This document shows positions 1-10,512 of a DNA stretch of 64,000 nt, one piece after another. The DNA is from Symbiodinium natans. Lineage: Eukaryota > Sar > Dinophyceae > Suessiales > Symbiodiniaceae. The notes under the pieces are model-generated. The model saw nothing but the letters and a program-made list of their open reading frames with translations. It had not been told where the DNA came from and did no database searches. The position numbers and the translations under genes were made by a program. The stretch covers positions 985,501-1,049,500 of the forward strand of contig CAJNDS010002668.1 in assembly GCA_905221605.1 (NCBI GenBank), written 5' to 3'. How positions within the stretch are numbered: the first letter of the stretch is position 1; the number at the start of each line of letters is the position of its first letter.

Positions 1-93
1 ACCAGCCTCCTGCGGGCCTTTGCTTTTTCCTTCTTCGCGCACTTCTGCGCTTCGCTGTGCGTCGCCTTAGCCGACCTTCGACTCAACGAAGCG
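1..93 (+). CDS. Exon (5' end outside window), hydrophobic membrane segment
   Basis: Frame 1 is open for 31 codons from the first base. The middle of the peptide is strongly hydrophobic (RAFAFSFFAHFCASLCVALA), as in a transmembrane helix. The frame closes only inside the following telomere-type run, where GAAGCG is followed by GTTTAGGG, a GT donor in phase 0. Other exons at 1529, 2898 and 3490 also encode hydrophobic segments, so one multi-pass membrane protein is inferred; the family is not recognised. Confidence 0.55.
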
Positions 94-480
94 GTTTAGG
101 GTTAAGGGTTAAGGGTTTAGGGTTTAGGGTTAAGGGTTTTAGGGCTGAGGGTTTAGGGTTCAGGTTCAGGGTTTCGGGTTTAGGGTTCGGGGTTTCGCTT
201 TTAGGGTTTGGTGTTTGGGGGGAGAGGGTTCAGCAGGGTTTGGGTTTCGGGCTCGGCTTTGGGGTGCAGAGACTCGGCAGGGTTGAGAGCTTGTCAGGGT
301 CTTGACACTTGAGAGGGTTTAGAGTTTAGGGTTTCGGGTTAAGGGTTTAGGGCTTAGGATTTAGGGTTTAGGAATTAGGGGTTAGGGGTTAGGGACTAGG
401 CAACTGAAAGTTTGGGGCTGGGAAACATGGGTTTTAGGTCTAAGGTTGAGCAGGTTGAGGGCTTAGGGTTCCATTGTGGC
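94..480 (+). repeat. Degenerate TTTAGGG array at an intron start
   Basis: Mixed TTTAGGG, TTAAGGG, TTCAGGG and TTCGGGG units in the G-rich orientation begin at the donor of the first exon. It is intronic by position. No gene is seen in 94-669 apart from this array. Confidence 0.8.
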
Positions 481-669
481 CTGTGGGTTCATGACGGCTT
501 GATCACCCCGTATCTACAAAATTGTACTATGCCCTTTGTTGCCATTGAAAGCCTGCAATCCACCGGACACAAGTAGATGGTTGTGAGCTTCCTGGTTTTC
601 AGTTTGGGGTTTAGGGTTTAATTCGGTTCAGGGTTCAGGGTTTAGGGTTAGATTGCTACACCCATGCAG

Positions 670-733
670 TATCTCGATGGACACGGCATTGTCATTGCAT
701 CCTTCCTCGCAAACCACGCAGAGTTCAGGACTT
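670..733 (+). CDS. Possible exon with a DGHG motif
   Basis: Follows CCATGCAG and is open as YLDGHGIVIASFLANHAEF; a GTGCGC donor could end it. LDGHG resembles the metal-binding DGHG of PP2C-type phosphatases, but four residues are not enough to assign the family. No neighbouring exon supports a phosphatase, and the frame also runs on past the donor. Confidence 0.25.
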
Positions 734-1329
734 GTGCGCTTCACGCTTTAAACCTAAACCAGGCCCTTAGCCGCTTGCACCCGAAACCCTAAACCCTAAA
801 CCCTAAACCCCAAACCATGATCGGGGGTCAGGGAGTGGTTGCGATGTTAGCAGAAGGAGACACCGAAACCACATGGTATCATGTATAAAGCCTTGTCGGA
901 CTTTATGGGTCGTTCTACACGTTAGGGTTTAGGATTTAGGGTTTAGGGTTTAGGGTTCAGGGCATTTAGGGTTACTCGGCCAACCCGGGACACTTTCACA
1001 GTTACAAGGAGGTTTTGCGAGCTCTGGCATTTTTTTGTTGACGGCGTACGGGCACCCCAAAGCATAAGGCATATAGACCGCTGTGGAGACCCAGGAAGAA
1101 GGGCCCATGATTTGGATCAACCCCATGACGTCCACTCGTCGACTTTGGCACGAGACACTGCTTTTCCAAAGGTTTCGTCAAGCCTTGAACCCCTTGCAGG
1201 AAGGCATCCGGCACCGCAGTCCCCTGCTCCCAAGACGAACCCGCCTCCCTCTCCTCCCCCTCTCCCGGCCCAAAACCCCTCAACCCTAATTCCTAAACTC
1301 CACACCCACACCCGAACCCTAAGCCCTAC

Positions 1330-1516
1330 TTGGAGGTTCATGGTACTTATTAACCAATCATAACTGTACTTATCACCCACTTTTAAGCCCGTTAAGTGCC
1401 CTAACATGGTTATAAGTACAGTTATAAGTACAGTTATATATATATATATATACAGTTGTACGTACAGTTATAAGTACAGTTAAAATTGTTTAAAAAGTAC
1501 TATGAACCTCCAAGTA
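1330..1516. mobile_element. Inverted-repeat element, family G (copy 1)
   Basis: The ends CTACTTGGAGGTTCATGGTA and TACTATGAACCTCCAAGTAG are near-perfect inverted repeats. The inside is AT-rich with repeated AGTTATAAGTAC and a TA microsatellite. A second copy lies at 29138-29263. It has no coding capacity and sits just upstream of the acceptor of the 1529 exon. Confidence 0.75.
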
Positions 1517-1528
1517 GACAACCGGCAG

Positions 1529-1629
1529 CAAGGCGCATTTGGTGATTTTCCTGGTCGTGCTCTTCCTGGCCTGGGCAGTGGTGAGCCTGGCCCGCTGTCC
1601 CGGAAGGCCCGGGGGGGGGGGGGGGGGAG
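1529..1629 (+). CDS. Exon, transmembrane helix
   Basis: Acceptor ACCGGCAG. The frame reads KAHLVIFLVVLFLAWAVVSL then ARCPGRPG, an obvious membrane helix with a basic flank. The frame continues through a run of 17 G to a donor GAG|GTTTTT; an earlier donor GTG|GTGAGC at 1580 is also possible. With the longer end, one base carries over and matches the phase of the 2088 exon. Confidence 0.5.
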
Positions 1630-2087
1630 GTTTTTCGGGTTTAGGCTTTAGGTTTAGTTTTTAGGGTTTGGGGTTTAGGTTTAGGTTTAAGGTTTTCAAA
1701 AATTGGGGGGGGGGGGGGGGGTGGCGGCAGGAGCAAGGGCGATGGCAAAAAATTCTGCTGGGCAATCCAAACAAAATCCCTCAAACCCTTGGCCGCTAAA
1801 CCCCGCAGCCTCAAATCCTGGGTCCCTAAGCCCTTCAGAGCTGCAACTCCGAATCCCAGACTCCGAAACAGGCGGGAAGTTCCTTTTTTTGGTAGGTTCT
1901 TACTATAAACTACTATAAACCACTTTGTAGGGTTTTTAGGTAGCCTACCAAAAAAATCTAGGTTTTGGGTTCTTAAGGTTGCCCCTAAACCCTAAATCCT
2001 AAACCGCCTAAACCCTACACCCTCAACCTCAATCCCTAAACATACAGCCTAAACCCTAAACCCCTAAGCCCTCAACCCTAAACCCAG

Positions 2088-2154
2088 GCGGAAAGTTCGA
2101 CCACCCCCAGACCCAGCTCGCCCGGATCGCCGCGAGGCACCCTTTGAGCGATGG
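2088..2154 (+). CDS. Exon, unknown product
   Basis: The acceptor is formed by the end of a CCCTAAACCCAG run. The frame reads GKFDHPQTQLARIAARHPLS with mostly G/C third positions. Donor GATGG|GTTGAG; an in-frame alternative ends at 2181 before GTTTAG. Both leave two bases, matching the start of the 2533 exon. Confidence 0.5.
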
Positions 2155-2199
2155 GTTGAGGTTGAACGGCGGAGACTTAGGGTTTAGTGTTTAGGGTTT

Positions 2200-2515
2200 A
2201 GGGTTTGGGGTTTAGGGTTTAGGGTTTAGGGTTTAGGGTTTAGGGTGGAGGGTTTCTCGGGTTCAAGGGCCAAAGGTTTTTGTGGAGTCAAGCGGATCTG
2301 ACTTATCTTGGCTAAAAAACCAAAACCCTAAACCCTAAACCCTTAAACCCTAAGCTCTAAACCCTTAAACCCTAAGCTCTAAACCCTAAACCCTAAACCC
2401 TAAACCCTAAACCCTAAACCCTAAACCCTAAACCCTAAACCCTAAACCCTAAACCCTAAACCTTAAACCCTAAACCCTAAACCCTAAACCCCAAAGCCTA
2501 AGCCCTAAGTCCCAA
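2200..2515. repeat. Facing TTTAGGG and CCCTAAA arrays
   Basis: A TTTAGGG run (2200-2247) follows the preceding exon and a long CCCTAAA run (about 2325-2515) precedes the next. The two are reverse complements and could form a stem within one intron. Confidence 0.8.
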
Positions 2516-2532
2516 ACCCGACTATAGGACAG

Positions 2533-2571
2533 CCAGGTCGGCCGCTGGGACTTTATCTATCCTGGTTCTTC
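2533..2571 (+). CDS. Micro-exon, unknown product
   Basis: Acceptor GGACAG. In the phase carried from the 2088 exon it reads QVGRWDFIYPGSS; another frame reads PGRPLGLYLSWFF, which would suit a membrane protein and the phase of the 2898 exon. The donor GTAGGG is the first base pair of a family A inverted-repeat element. Confidence 0.45.
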
Positions 2572-2675
2572 GTAGGGAATGAGGGAATTAGATACCTTGT
2601 ATCTTATATCTCCCTATATATATACCCTTAAACTTTAAGGGATTATATCGGGTACCTCATTCCCTCCTTCCCTCC
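2572..2675. mobile_element. Introner-like element, family A (copy 1)
   Basis: Left end GTAGGGAATGAGGGAATTAG, right end ending GGTACCTCATTCCCTCC, with a TA-rich centre. Other copies are at 20751, 27295, 29508 and 60322. It starts exactly at an exon donor. Confidence 0.65.
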
Positions 2676-2897
2676 TATTGAGGTTTAGGGTTTGGGGCGG
2701 ACACCACACGAAAGAGAGGTTAGGGGCGCCCCAGCGCCCTAATTTTAATGAGCTCTAGGAGCCTACAACCCTAACAGCCACAAAGCCCATGAAGCCCTAA
2801 ACCCTGCAACCACCATGCCTTGTAACCCCTAAGTCTCAGAACCCCTATAAGGCTTCTCAACCCTAAGCCCTCCGGCCTCAACTCATTTTGCTCGCAG

Positions 2898-2957
2898 ATC
2901 TACATGTTCCTCGCGATGACCCCCCTCCTCGGGCTTCTGAAGGCCGCGGGAGCCCAG
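2898..2957 (+). CDS. Exon, membrane segment
   Basis: Acceptor TTTTGCTCGCAG. The frame reads IYMFLAMTPLLGLLKAAGAQ with G/C-rich third positions, 20 codons in phase 0-0, ending CCCAG|GTCTAA. It is hydrophobic and joins in phase to the 3490 exon. Confidence 0.6.
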
Positions 2958-3019
2958 GTCTAATCTTGGGCGTAGAGGGTCTCTAGCACTGGCAGGATTT
3001 GCTTGATGAGGTATGTTGG

Positions 3020-3225
3020 GGGTGTAGGGGACCCTAAACCCTAAACCCTTATCCCTGAACCCTGAACCCTGAACCCTGAACCCTGAACCCTAAACCCTAA
3101 ACCCTAAACCCTAAACTATAAACCCTAAACTAGAAACCCTAAACCCTGAACCCTGAACCCTGAACCCCAAACCCCAAACCCCAAACCCTAAACCCTAAAA
3201 CCTAAAACCCAAAACCCTAAACCCT
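3020..3225 (-). repeat. CCCTAAA/CCCTGAA array upstream of an exon
   Basis: CCCTAAA heptamers mixed with CCCTGAA and CCCCAAA variants, C-rich strand on +. It lies in the intron before the 3490 exon. Confidence 0.8.
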
Positions 3226-3489
3226 AGCTGGGATGTTTCGGGGGCTTGTAAGGGCTTTTGGGCTTCTGGCGCTTCTGGGTTTCTAGGGTTACCCTCCCAA
3301 GCGGCCCTTCAAAAGGGGGGCCTTGGGGGGGGGGGGGGGGATACTTTCTTCGGTGCTTGGGGTGTCTTCACGTGGCAGGAATGAGGGCCTAGTAGGGTGG
3401 ATTTTGTTTTTTTTCCGGTAGCAGGGCGTTGAGCTCTCCCTAAACCCGAAACAAAAGTGCCAAACCCTAAACCCGAAAATCCCAAACAG

Positions 3490-3564
3490 GTAGTTCTCTT
3501 TCTGGCCATCTTCCTCTTTGACTGCGCCTTCCTTGACCGCTTTGGTCTGGGCTCGGGTGGCCAG
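3490..3564 (+). CDS. Exon, membrane segment
   Basis: Acceptor CCCAAACAG. The frame reads VVLFLAIFLFDCAFLDRFGL then GSGGQ, 25 codons, phase 0-0, donor CCAG|GTGGGG. It follows the 2898 exon in phase, which gives consecutive hydrophobic stretches typical of a multi-pass membrane protein. Function unknown. Confidence 0.65.
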
Positions 3565-4020
3565 GTGGGGTCGGGGCCGAGAACCGCAGTTTCAGATCGA
3601 GGTTTGAGAATGAGGGTTTAGGGTTTAGGGTTCAGGGTTTTAGGGTTTAGGGTTTAGGAAGGATTTCTGGGTTTAGGGCCTGGGTTGAAGGATTTTGGGT
3701 TTAGGATTCTGGTTTGGGGCTTGGGTTGAAAGATTTTGGGTTTAGGGTTGTGCCGGGTTTGCTTTCCTTGGTCTAAGTACCAGGGGTTTAAGGTCTCAAG
3801 ACACTATTGGGAAGGGGGGGGGGGGAAGCCACGTTTTCAATGACTGCATCCAAAGGGGGCTGTGGGTTTGGGGCTTAGGGCTGAGGGGTGCCCAACCGAG
3901 CCCATCCCATGGTCTTCATTCAGGGGAGGCCAGATCTGCTTTCGGAGTGGGCTTAGACTCCAGGAAGCGCAGAGAAAGCTTCACCTCCTTGACTGGTCGG
4001 TTTGATATAGAGCCATGAAC

Positions 4021-4118
4021 TCTTGCCCTAAACCCTGAACCCTAAGCCCTAAGCCCTAACCCCTAAGCCCTAAACCCTAAACCCTAAACCCTAAACCCTA
4101 AACCCTAAACCCTAAACC
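4021..4118 (-). repeat. CCCTAAA array
   Basis: About thirteen heptamers, several as CCCTAAG. The run leads into a possible micro-exon at 4128-4151 (acceptor GGGGCAG, peptide RDGYALRL). Confidence 0.75.
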
Positions 4119-4560
4119 TTGGGGCAGCGTGACGGGTATGCGTTGAGGCTGGTGCTTGAGTTGACGACTTAGGGCTTCCAGGGTCTTGGGGGACTCTTGG
4201 GGTGTTTTGGGGTGTTCGGGTCCTAGGGGTTTAGGGTTTGAGGGTTGAGGGTGGGTTGTGGGAGCTAGGACTCTTCAGAAATTCGAGCTTTGGAGTTTCA
4301 CGGTTCGTTAGGGGTCGCATTGGGACCGTGGCTCGCGCACGTACATGCATGTGAATGCGCGTGTAGACGTTCCACGTCTGTTCCACAAGATGTTGAAGTT
4401 GGACCCCAGAACCCACTGACGGAATGGCTGAAGTCCACTTAGGAGGGGGGGGGGGTGAGGGCGAGAAGGCCGTAACCCTCAACTCCAAACCCAAATAACC
4501 CTAAAAGCCCCAAACCCCCAAGAAAAACCCTAAACCATGAGAGGCGTCTCTCGTCCCAAG

Positions 4561-4640
4561 CCACTTGCATGAAGGCCTTCGTCTTAGTCCAGGAGGGCGG
4601 CGTCTGCGGCGAGCATGGATCTAAGCTATGGTCTTGCCAA
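4561..4640 (+). CDS. Possible exon
   Basis: After CGTCCCAAG the frame reads MKAFVLVQEGGVCGEHG and is open to a CAA|GTTACA donor. An internal acceptor GTCCAG at 4592 is equally possible. No phase link could be established. Confidence 0.3.
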
Positions 4641-5740
4641 GTTACAGGTTTCTCATTTTCGAGTTGTTCGCCTTGAGCCCTATAAACCCTAGGCCCTGTG
4701 AAGCTTAAACTGTCTCAACCTTATTTCTCTACTGCCTGTCGAAGTTGTCCTTCCAAGAACGATATGTTTGGGGGGCAATTAGGGGGAAGGCCTCGTGTTG
4801 TGGACGGAGAGATTTAGTTTAGTTTCCACCGACCTTCAAGGTCAAGCTCGAACTTCGTTCTGTCTTAGTCTAATAACATATAATTACATCAGCAGCCCTG
4901 TGATCAGTAGAACAAAACCACGATCCCCGGACAGAAGGCAAAAGAATTGAGGTGTATGGGCCTTCCTTTCCGGGTCTTTGCCAAGAACATACGCATTGGT
5001 GCTCAACTTTTCTTCAGGATTGAATCGAAGGGTGCCCTAAAACCCCAAAACCCGAAGCCATAAACCCTCCTGCTTTGTGAATACTGTTGCCCTGAAGACG
5101 ACGCGCTGTATGCGGGATCCCGGTCACTACGCTCATAAACAAACGGTCGGGCTTTTGCTGCTGTGCTCTGGTGCCCTCATGTCAGTTGGCCTCTCCGACT
5201 CAAGAAGCAAGGAGCTGGGTCAGGGTTTGGGGTCTAGGCTGAGGCTCAGGTTTCACGGCATTGCGGCATTGACCGCTGCCATTCCCCAAAGAACCTGCAG
5301 AAAAGACACAGAATCCGAGATCTCCGAGTCCAACCCTTCGAACCCCCGAGCCCTACAACTGCGAAACGGCGCACTCTCGTTGAAGCAACCTATACCTTAC
5401 AGCATTCAGACAGGGACTGACGTCCGGGCCCTGAACCCTAAGCCTTCACTATCACGCCTCAAGCTTACATCATTATTCCCCGACCACGAGCTGCCATGGC
5501 ATTGGCACACCCTGCGCCGAACAGCCGGGTGAGCAACACGAGGCAACCCTCAGCCCCCAAAATGTGGGTTTCCGAAAATAGGGGTACCCGTTTTTGGGGT
5601 TTCCCTTGTGAAGGAGTATAGTACTTTGGGGTATACTAGGGGTCCCTTATTGTCGTACACCCCTAAACTGCAACAGTTGGGGGGCTGAATTCGGCGTTTT
5701 GCTCCCAAACCTTGAGCCTGAGAAATTAGGGCCCAGGGTA
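4641..5740. other. Mostly unexplained stretch
   Basis: Few telomere units here. An open frame runs 5077-5532 on + with codon use partly like an exon, but no convincing pair of splice sites. A family C inverted-repeat element lies at 5568-5668. Confidence 0.4.
5568..5668. mobile_element. Inverted-repeat element, family C (copy 1)
   Basis: Starts GGGTTTCCGAAAATAGGGGT and ends GGGGTCCCTTATTGTCGTAC. Similar start and end pairs occur near 25757, 26905, 32620 and, reversed, near 11600 and 43585. Terminal similarity is loose, so the family assignment is by pattern. Confidence 0.45.
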
Positions 5741-5744
5741 GCCT

Positions 5745-6101
5745 AAACCCTAAACCCTAAAAACCCTAAAAACCCTAAAAACCCTAAAAACCCTAAAGAC
5801 CCTAAAACCCTAAACCCTAAACCCCAAAAGAAAGGCACTCTGGGCCACTTGTCAGGGGGAATCTTGGGGCAGTTCAAGTGTTTGGATCGGCCTTGCAAGC
5901 TGGCAGTAGGACATTAGGGAGTTGGGCACTTTGTACCCTATTTAAAAGAACCCTCTGAGGTTTAGGGTTTAGGGTTTAGGGTTTAGGGTTTAGGGTTTAG
6001 GGTTTAGGGTTTAGGGTTTAGGGTTTAGGGTTTAGGGTTTAGGGTTTAGGGTTTAGGGTTTAGGGTTTAGGGTTTAGGGTTTAGGGTTTAGGGTTTAGGG
6101 G
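5745..6101. repeat. CCCTAAA then long TTTAGGG arrays
   Basis: CCCTAAA/CCCTAAAAA units at 5745-5832, then an almost perfect (TTTAGGG) run at about 5960-6101, about 20 units, one of the purest in the window. Its purity suggests recent origin or active homogenisation. Confidence 0.85.
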
Positions 6102-6461
6102 GGACTCTATCAGGAACCTAATGCCCTGGTTCCCTGCCAAGACCTCTGAGAAAGTATTGGTGCAGCCAGGTGTCGCCTGGAGTTCTTCTTTGGGTTTTCG
6201 TCTTGTTTTTGCTGGGGGGAGGGGGGTGGGGTCCTTTTTTTTGTGCATGAAGCCCCAAAGCAACCCCCTTCCAACTTCTACGACGGACCAACTCGGGCGG
6301 GGCCTTTCAAGGCTTGGTGGGCCTTTGTGGTTTTTGCCCGGGAGTTGGGGGTTTGGAGGTTTAGCAGTTCAGGGGGCGTAGGATTTAGGGGTTCAGGGCT
6401 TCGGGGAGTTTCGCTCTGGCTGAAGGGTCCTCGGCCCCATCCCCCTGTCTCCGCCCCGCAG

Positions 6462-6507
6462 CGCTCTCCAGAAGGTTGCCTCTGGCACGGCCAGCCCCCC
6501 GCAGTCG
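6462..6507 (+). CDS. Exon, unknown product
   Basis: Acceptor TCTCCGCCCCGCAG with a pyrimidine tract. The frame reads ALQKVASGTASPPQS with G/C-rich third positions, then donor GTGGGT. The preceding exon is not identified. Confidence 0.4.
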
Positions 6508-6574
6508 GTGGGTCGCGCGGCGGGCGCCCCTTGGAGAAACGAGAAACTCCCAAACCCAATGTTCTTAGGGTTCC

Positions 6575-6652
6575 CCTAAACCCTAAACCCTAAACCCTAA
6601 ACCCTAAACCCTAAACCCTAAACCCTAAATAAACCCTAAACCCTAAACCCTA
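6575..6652 (-). repeat. CCCTAAA array
   Basis: About eleven units in the C-rich orientation, broken once by an AAATAAA variant. Confidence 0.8.
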
Positions 6653-7043
6653 CCAGGGGCTTTTTGGAGCTTCATGAGGGGTAAACCCCAAGCCCTACGT
6701 GCCCGAAAAGCACTCTACCCTGAATGCCATGGATATCCCAGAGGCCCTTCACTTAAAGACACACTGAGCCAACCCCTACACCATGCTAACGGGGCAGTGT
6801 TGTAATCAGTGTTGTGCAGGTTTTGGGCATTCTTGTTCAGGGTTGGGGGTGGGTTGGGTAGTTCTCCTCTTCCCTTCAGGACGTATGCTTCACTTGTAAA
6901 TAATTGCATTGGCTGGATGTTAGCTTCTGGGAAGGGCCAATTTGCCAATTTTGCTGCTGCTTCTGCTGCTGCCGCTGCCCTGCACCTCTCCCTCTCCCTC
7001 GCCCTCTCCCTGTTGCCTGTTCAGCTCTGCCTCCCGTTCTCTG

Positions 7044-7047
<4 letters not shown>

Positions 7048-7085
<38 letters not shown>
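7048..7085. repeat. (CT)n microsatellite
   Basis: Uninterrupted CT dinucleotides. They open several spurious frames on both strands (Ser-Leu or Arg-Glu repeats), which I do not call as genes. Confidence 0.85.
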
Positions 7086-7087
<2 letters not shown>

Positions 7088-7203
7088 GCCCAGCTTTTTT
7101 GGGATAGTAGAGTATAGAGGCATCCCAAGGTAGCCCCTGAACAGAAAACGCATAGGAGCTTGCTAGGCGCCTTCGCCCTCCGACCCAGCCCTCCTTCTTC
7201 CAG

Positions 7204-7332
7204 CAGTCGAGCCTCCACCTCCTCGGAAGATGTCCGGCCAAGGCTCGCAAACTCAAGCCAGGATGACATCGCCAGGGCCCCCACGTGGAAGGACACCCTG
7301 AAGGCTGCCTGTGCAGGGCTGCAACTCCCAAG
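7204..7332 (+). CDS. Exon, unknown product
   Basis: Acceptor CTTCTTCCAG with a good pyrimidine tract. The frame contains SEDVRPRLANSSQDDIARAP and TWKDTLKAACAGLQLP, 42 codons with a two-base carry-over, ending CCAAG|GTTCAGGG where a telomere-type run begins. It is one of the longer exons. No family recognised. Confidence 0.6.
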
Positions 7333-8552
7333 GTTCAGGGTTGGGGGTTTAGGGTTTAGGGTTTAGGGTTTAGGGTTTAGGGCGTAGATTTTTCGGAGTC
7401 GGGTTTTCAGGTTTAGAAACCCCTCCTCCCAGCTTTGGAAGTGGCTTCAGAGCTTTCCCAGTAGCAGCCTTGTGCCCTCTTTCTTGTGCGGCTCAAGGTT
7501 CCCTTGTAAAGTAACCAGCCCCCCTAAACGGGTACCCTTGTTATCATATAGTTCATGAGCTACCGAGCGACTTTTGGTGTGTTTTCATTCCTCAGGTTTC
7601 AGTTGCATCTGGGGCTGATGTCGCGCTATTTTTGGTCACAAGTCCCCAATGTTTCTTCTTTTCCGAACACCCATAAGAACCTAGAACGCCTAAACGAGTT
7701 CCGACTTCTTTCCTAAATCATTTAGGGATTCTTTAGGCTGTCATACCCTCCGGGCGTGCGGGCTTCAGATGCCCTAGGGCCCTAGGATCCCCGAACCCCA
7801 GCCTTCGGCAGGGCGCCCTATTCTGGGCGAACCCGGACCATTGGGACAAGGCGCACATCCCCCAAAACCCTCATTTTTCCCCAGGAACCGCTGAGCCCTA
7901 TAGAAACCCCAAAGCCCCCAAGCCCCAAGCCCTTTAAAGCCCCCATCGTTCCCAGAGTTGAGGGCTCGCGGCTTTTACGCCCGCGCCTGTCCCTGCGAGA
8001 CTATCTGTTGGGTGAACCCTAAAACCCTATAACCCCTACACACCCTGCACGCCTTAATCCTTAAAACTCAGCCCTGCTTGTCAAGCCTAGGCATGGCTCT
8101 GGGGATGCACGAAGCCAACATGTGCATCCCCCTTGCCACCCCCATCCCTGTGGCGCTCAGTGAGACTTCGCAGGTGCCAAGATCCCCCTACCTGAGATTC
8201 ACCTTCATGTTCCTCAAAGTCGCCTGGGGCCCCAGGGAAAAGTCAAGGAAGGCTGCGTGCCAAGGGCCTGCAGGTCACAAGCTCGTAGGGAGGATCTTCA
8301 AAAGCTTTATGAGAACTAAAGTCCCTAAGGAGGGTCAACCCTCAAGGCCTAATCCTTGGACACTAACCGGCCGTGATCCCCCAAGGCCCGAAGCCCTCAA
8401 CCCTTCAGCCCTCAGTCCTCAGCCCTAAGCCCAAGCAAGCCTCTAGCCCGAAACCCGAAAGACCCGAGACCCTAGACCCTGAGCCCTAAGCCCTAAACCC
8501 TAAGCCCTGAACCCTAAACCCCTAAGCCCCTAAGCCCTAAACCTAACCCCAG

Positions 8553-8632
8553 GTTGGGACCATTGGCGGCTACCGAGGCCGTGCGGCCTTCGCACGGAGG
8601 CACCTGGGATTTCGGATTTCTGGGCATTTAGG
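8553..8632 (+). CDS. Exon, frame uncertain
   Basis: Lies between a CCCTAAACCCCAG acceptor and GTTTAGGG. Two frames are open: GPLAATEAVRPSHGGTWDF, which matches the phase of the 7204 exon, and GTIGGYRGRAAFARRHL, which reaches the GTTTAGGG donor without a stop. Confidence 0.4.
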
Positions 8633-8904
8633 GTTTAGGGCTTAGGGTTTAGGGTTTAGGGTTTAGGGTTTAGGGTATAGGGTTTAGGGGACTTTTATGG
8701 GGCTTACGAAGGGTCTTGAGGGTTGTAGGGTGTCAGTTCTGATTTCTGGACACTGTTATAGTGCCTACTAAGGGTCTTGAGGAATTCTTCTTGGTGTAGG
8801 GTGTTAGGCGTTCAGGGCTTCAGGGTCTTAGAGAGTTTTGGGAGCTCAGGGTTTAGGTTCGTTTTTTGTTGTTTGGAGATGGCGGGGAGGGGGTCGGGTG
8901 GCAG

Positions 8905-8948
8905 GAATCCTCCTCGTCGCAACCACAGGCCCTACGAAAGAATCCGCG
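8905..8948 (+). CDS. Exon, unknown product
   Basis: Acceptor GGTGGCAG. The frame reads ILLVATTGPTKESA, donor GCG|GTCAAG, phase 0, which links to the 9319 exon. Confidence 0.45.
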
Positions 8949-9318
8949 GTCAAGAAAGTCGGAATCCTCAACCTTAGCCCTTAAAACCTCAACCCTAATA
9001 ACCCTAAACCAGACAACTAGGGGCTTGTAGTGTTTACATATATATATATATATATAGGCTAGGGACCCTTGCTTGTCCTAAACCCATAAACCCTACAATC
9101 CCGATAAAGCTGATAAAGCCGACAAACCGGTATGCCCTAAACCCCCCAAAATCCCAAAAACCCCAAAGCCCAAAGCCCAAACCCGAAACCCCAAACCCCA
9201 AAAACCCCAAACCCCAAACCACAAAAATCCCAAACCCCAAAACCCAAACAAGACCCTGAGCCCTATTAACCTACACTCCCGAAACCGAGTAAGGAGTGGC
9301 CTCAAGGGCCTCATGCAG

Positions 9319-9360
9319 CGGCGCGAGAATGCTCTGGCGGCCCAGCCTGCTTTCGGCAGG
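9319..9360 (+). CDS. Micro-exon, unknown product
   Basis: Acceptor CCTCATGCAG, 14 codons RRENALAAQPAFGR, phase 0-0, donor exactly at GTTTAGGG (9361). Clear example of an exon abutting a telomere-type run. Confidence 0.6.
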
Positions 9361-9788
9361 GTTTAGGGTTTAGGGTTTCGGGTTTCGGGTTTATGGTTTC
9401 GGGTCATGGTTTCGGGTTCGCCTTTAGGGTTTTGACTGGAGTTCGCGGTTAATATAACGTCCGGTGGAGCCCCCCCCGCCTACCTGCATCCTCAACTACC
9501 TGTTATTTTGGAGGGCTGGCCCCTCGATTTCGGGGGGTTTCGGGCTTAGGGTAAGACTACGACTGCTTGCAGCTTCTGTTCGAGACTCAGGAACAACACT
9601 CCCTAAAATCACATGCAAAAGCAAAACATCGCAAAAGCCCTAGAATCACACACGAAAATCCCTGAGAACTCCTCGAGCCCCCGACGCCCCGAGCAACGCA
9701 ACCCTGTGGCTTCTTTTTGCAGAGAAAAAGGCTACAGATATAGGATTAGGGTTAGGGGTTACAGTGATATGCCGTAGAAGACCTCCAG

Positions 9789-9833
9789 CCCTACAGCAAG
9801 CCAGGCCGTCGTGCAGATGGCATATGAGGCGGG
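9789..9833 (+). CDS. Exon, unknown product
   Basis: Acceptor ACCTCCAG. The frame reads PTASQAVVQMAYEAG, donor GGG|GTTCGG. An internal AG (GCCAG) would give phase 0 and match the 9319 exon. Confidence 0.4.
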
Positions 9834-9880
9834 GTTCGGGTCTCTCTAGTTGAGTCTAAAGGCTTCAGTCAATATGGGGT

Positions 9881-9962
9881 TCGGAAGAATTACTAATGGT
9901 GTTCCCTTATGGCCCCTTTATATGTATGCTATCATAACCTCAGGCCCTTGTATTAGGTGCCT
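9881..9962. mobile_element. Inverted-repeat element, family F (copy 1)
   Basis: TTCGGAAGAATTACTAATGG and following bases resemble 39677-39745 and, reversed, 48423-48480. All three contain GGGAAC/GTTCCC-type steps and AT-rich centres. No coding capacity. Confidence 0.4.
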
Positions 9963-10414
9963 GGGGTTTGGGATTCAGGGTTGCTCCGAGGGTGGGCCCT
10001 AAACCAAGATGCCTCGGCAGCGACAACGGTCCTGGCTTGATGTGGCCAGCGCCGAAATCGTTGGGGTGCCACGGGCGATTCAGGGCTCTTGGCTCTCAAC
10101 GTCGCTGGGACGACCTTCCCAACACAACTCTTCTTTAAGGCTTGGTCTTCCTAAGCCGGGAGGCAAGCAGCCATAGCAAAAACGAAGCAAGACCTTTGTA
10201 ACTCCAGATCCCCTCCCAGAAGCCGCGTGAAACCCTCCAAGCCGCGACAATCCAAGCCCCGAAACCCTAAAACCCGAAACTCATCCCCAAACCTTTGACT
10301 TGGAACCCGAAACCCTAAACCCCAAATCTTTAAACCCTAAACCCGAACCCCTAGACCCAAAACCCCAAACCTCAAAACCCTAAACCCTAAACCCTAAACC
10401 CCTAACATTTGTAG

Positions 10415-10512
10415 AGAGCAAGACCCGGGAAGATGAACGTCGACGCCTTCCCCGCGGCAGCGGAGCGCCTCCGCGCCGCAGCCAAATCCGCGAAGTGGGG
10501 AGGCGTCCTGGG
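10415..10512 (+). CDS. Exon, possible 5' coding exon of the glycosyltransferase gene
   Basis: The frame contains KMNVDAFPAAAERLRAAAKS then AKWGGVLG, with almost every third base G or C, and ends at CTGGG|GTTTAGGG. An ATG at 10433 could be an initiator, or the exon may begin at an upstream AG. It is placed just before the recognised N-terminal exon of the glycosyltransferase. Confidence 0.5.

Noticed and set aside
670-733. Firm call of a PP2C phosphatase
   Set aside because: Only DGHG matches; no second PP2C motif was found nearby.
94-6101. A true chromosome end
   Set aside because: Arrays occur in both orientations through all 64 kb with exons between them, so they are interstitial.
6876-7331. 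Minus-strand frames of up to 151 codons rich in Arg-Glu
   Set aside because: They run through a (CT)n tract, and the opposite strand holds a better exon (7204-7332).
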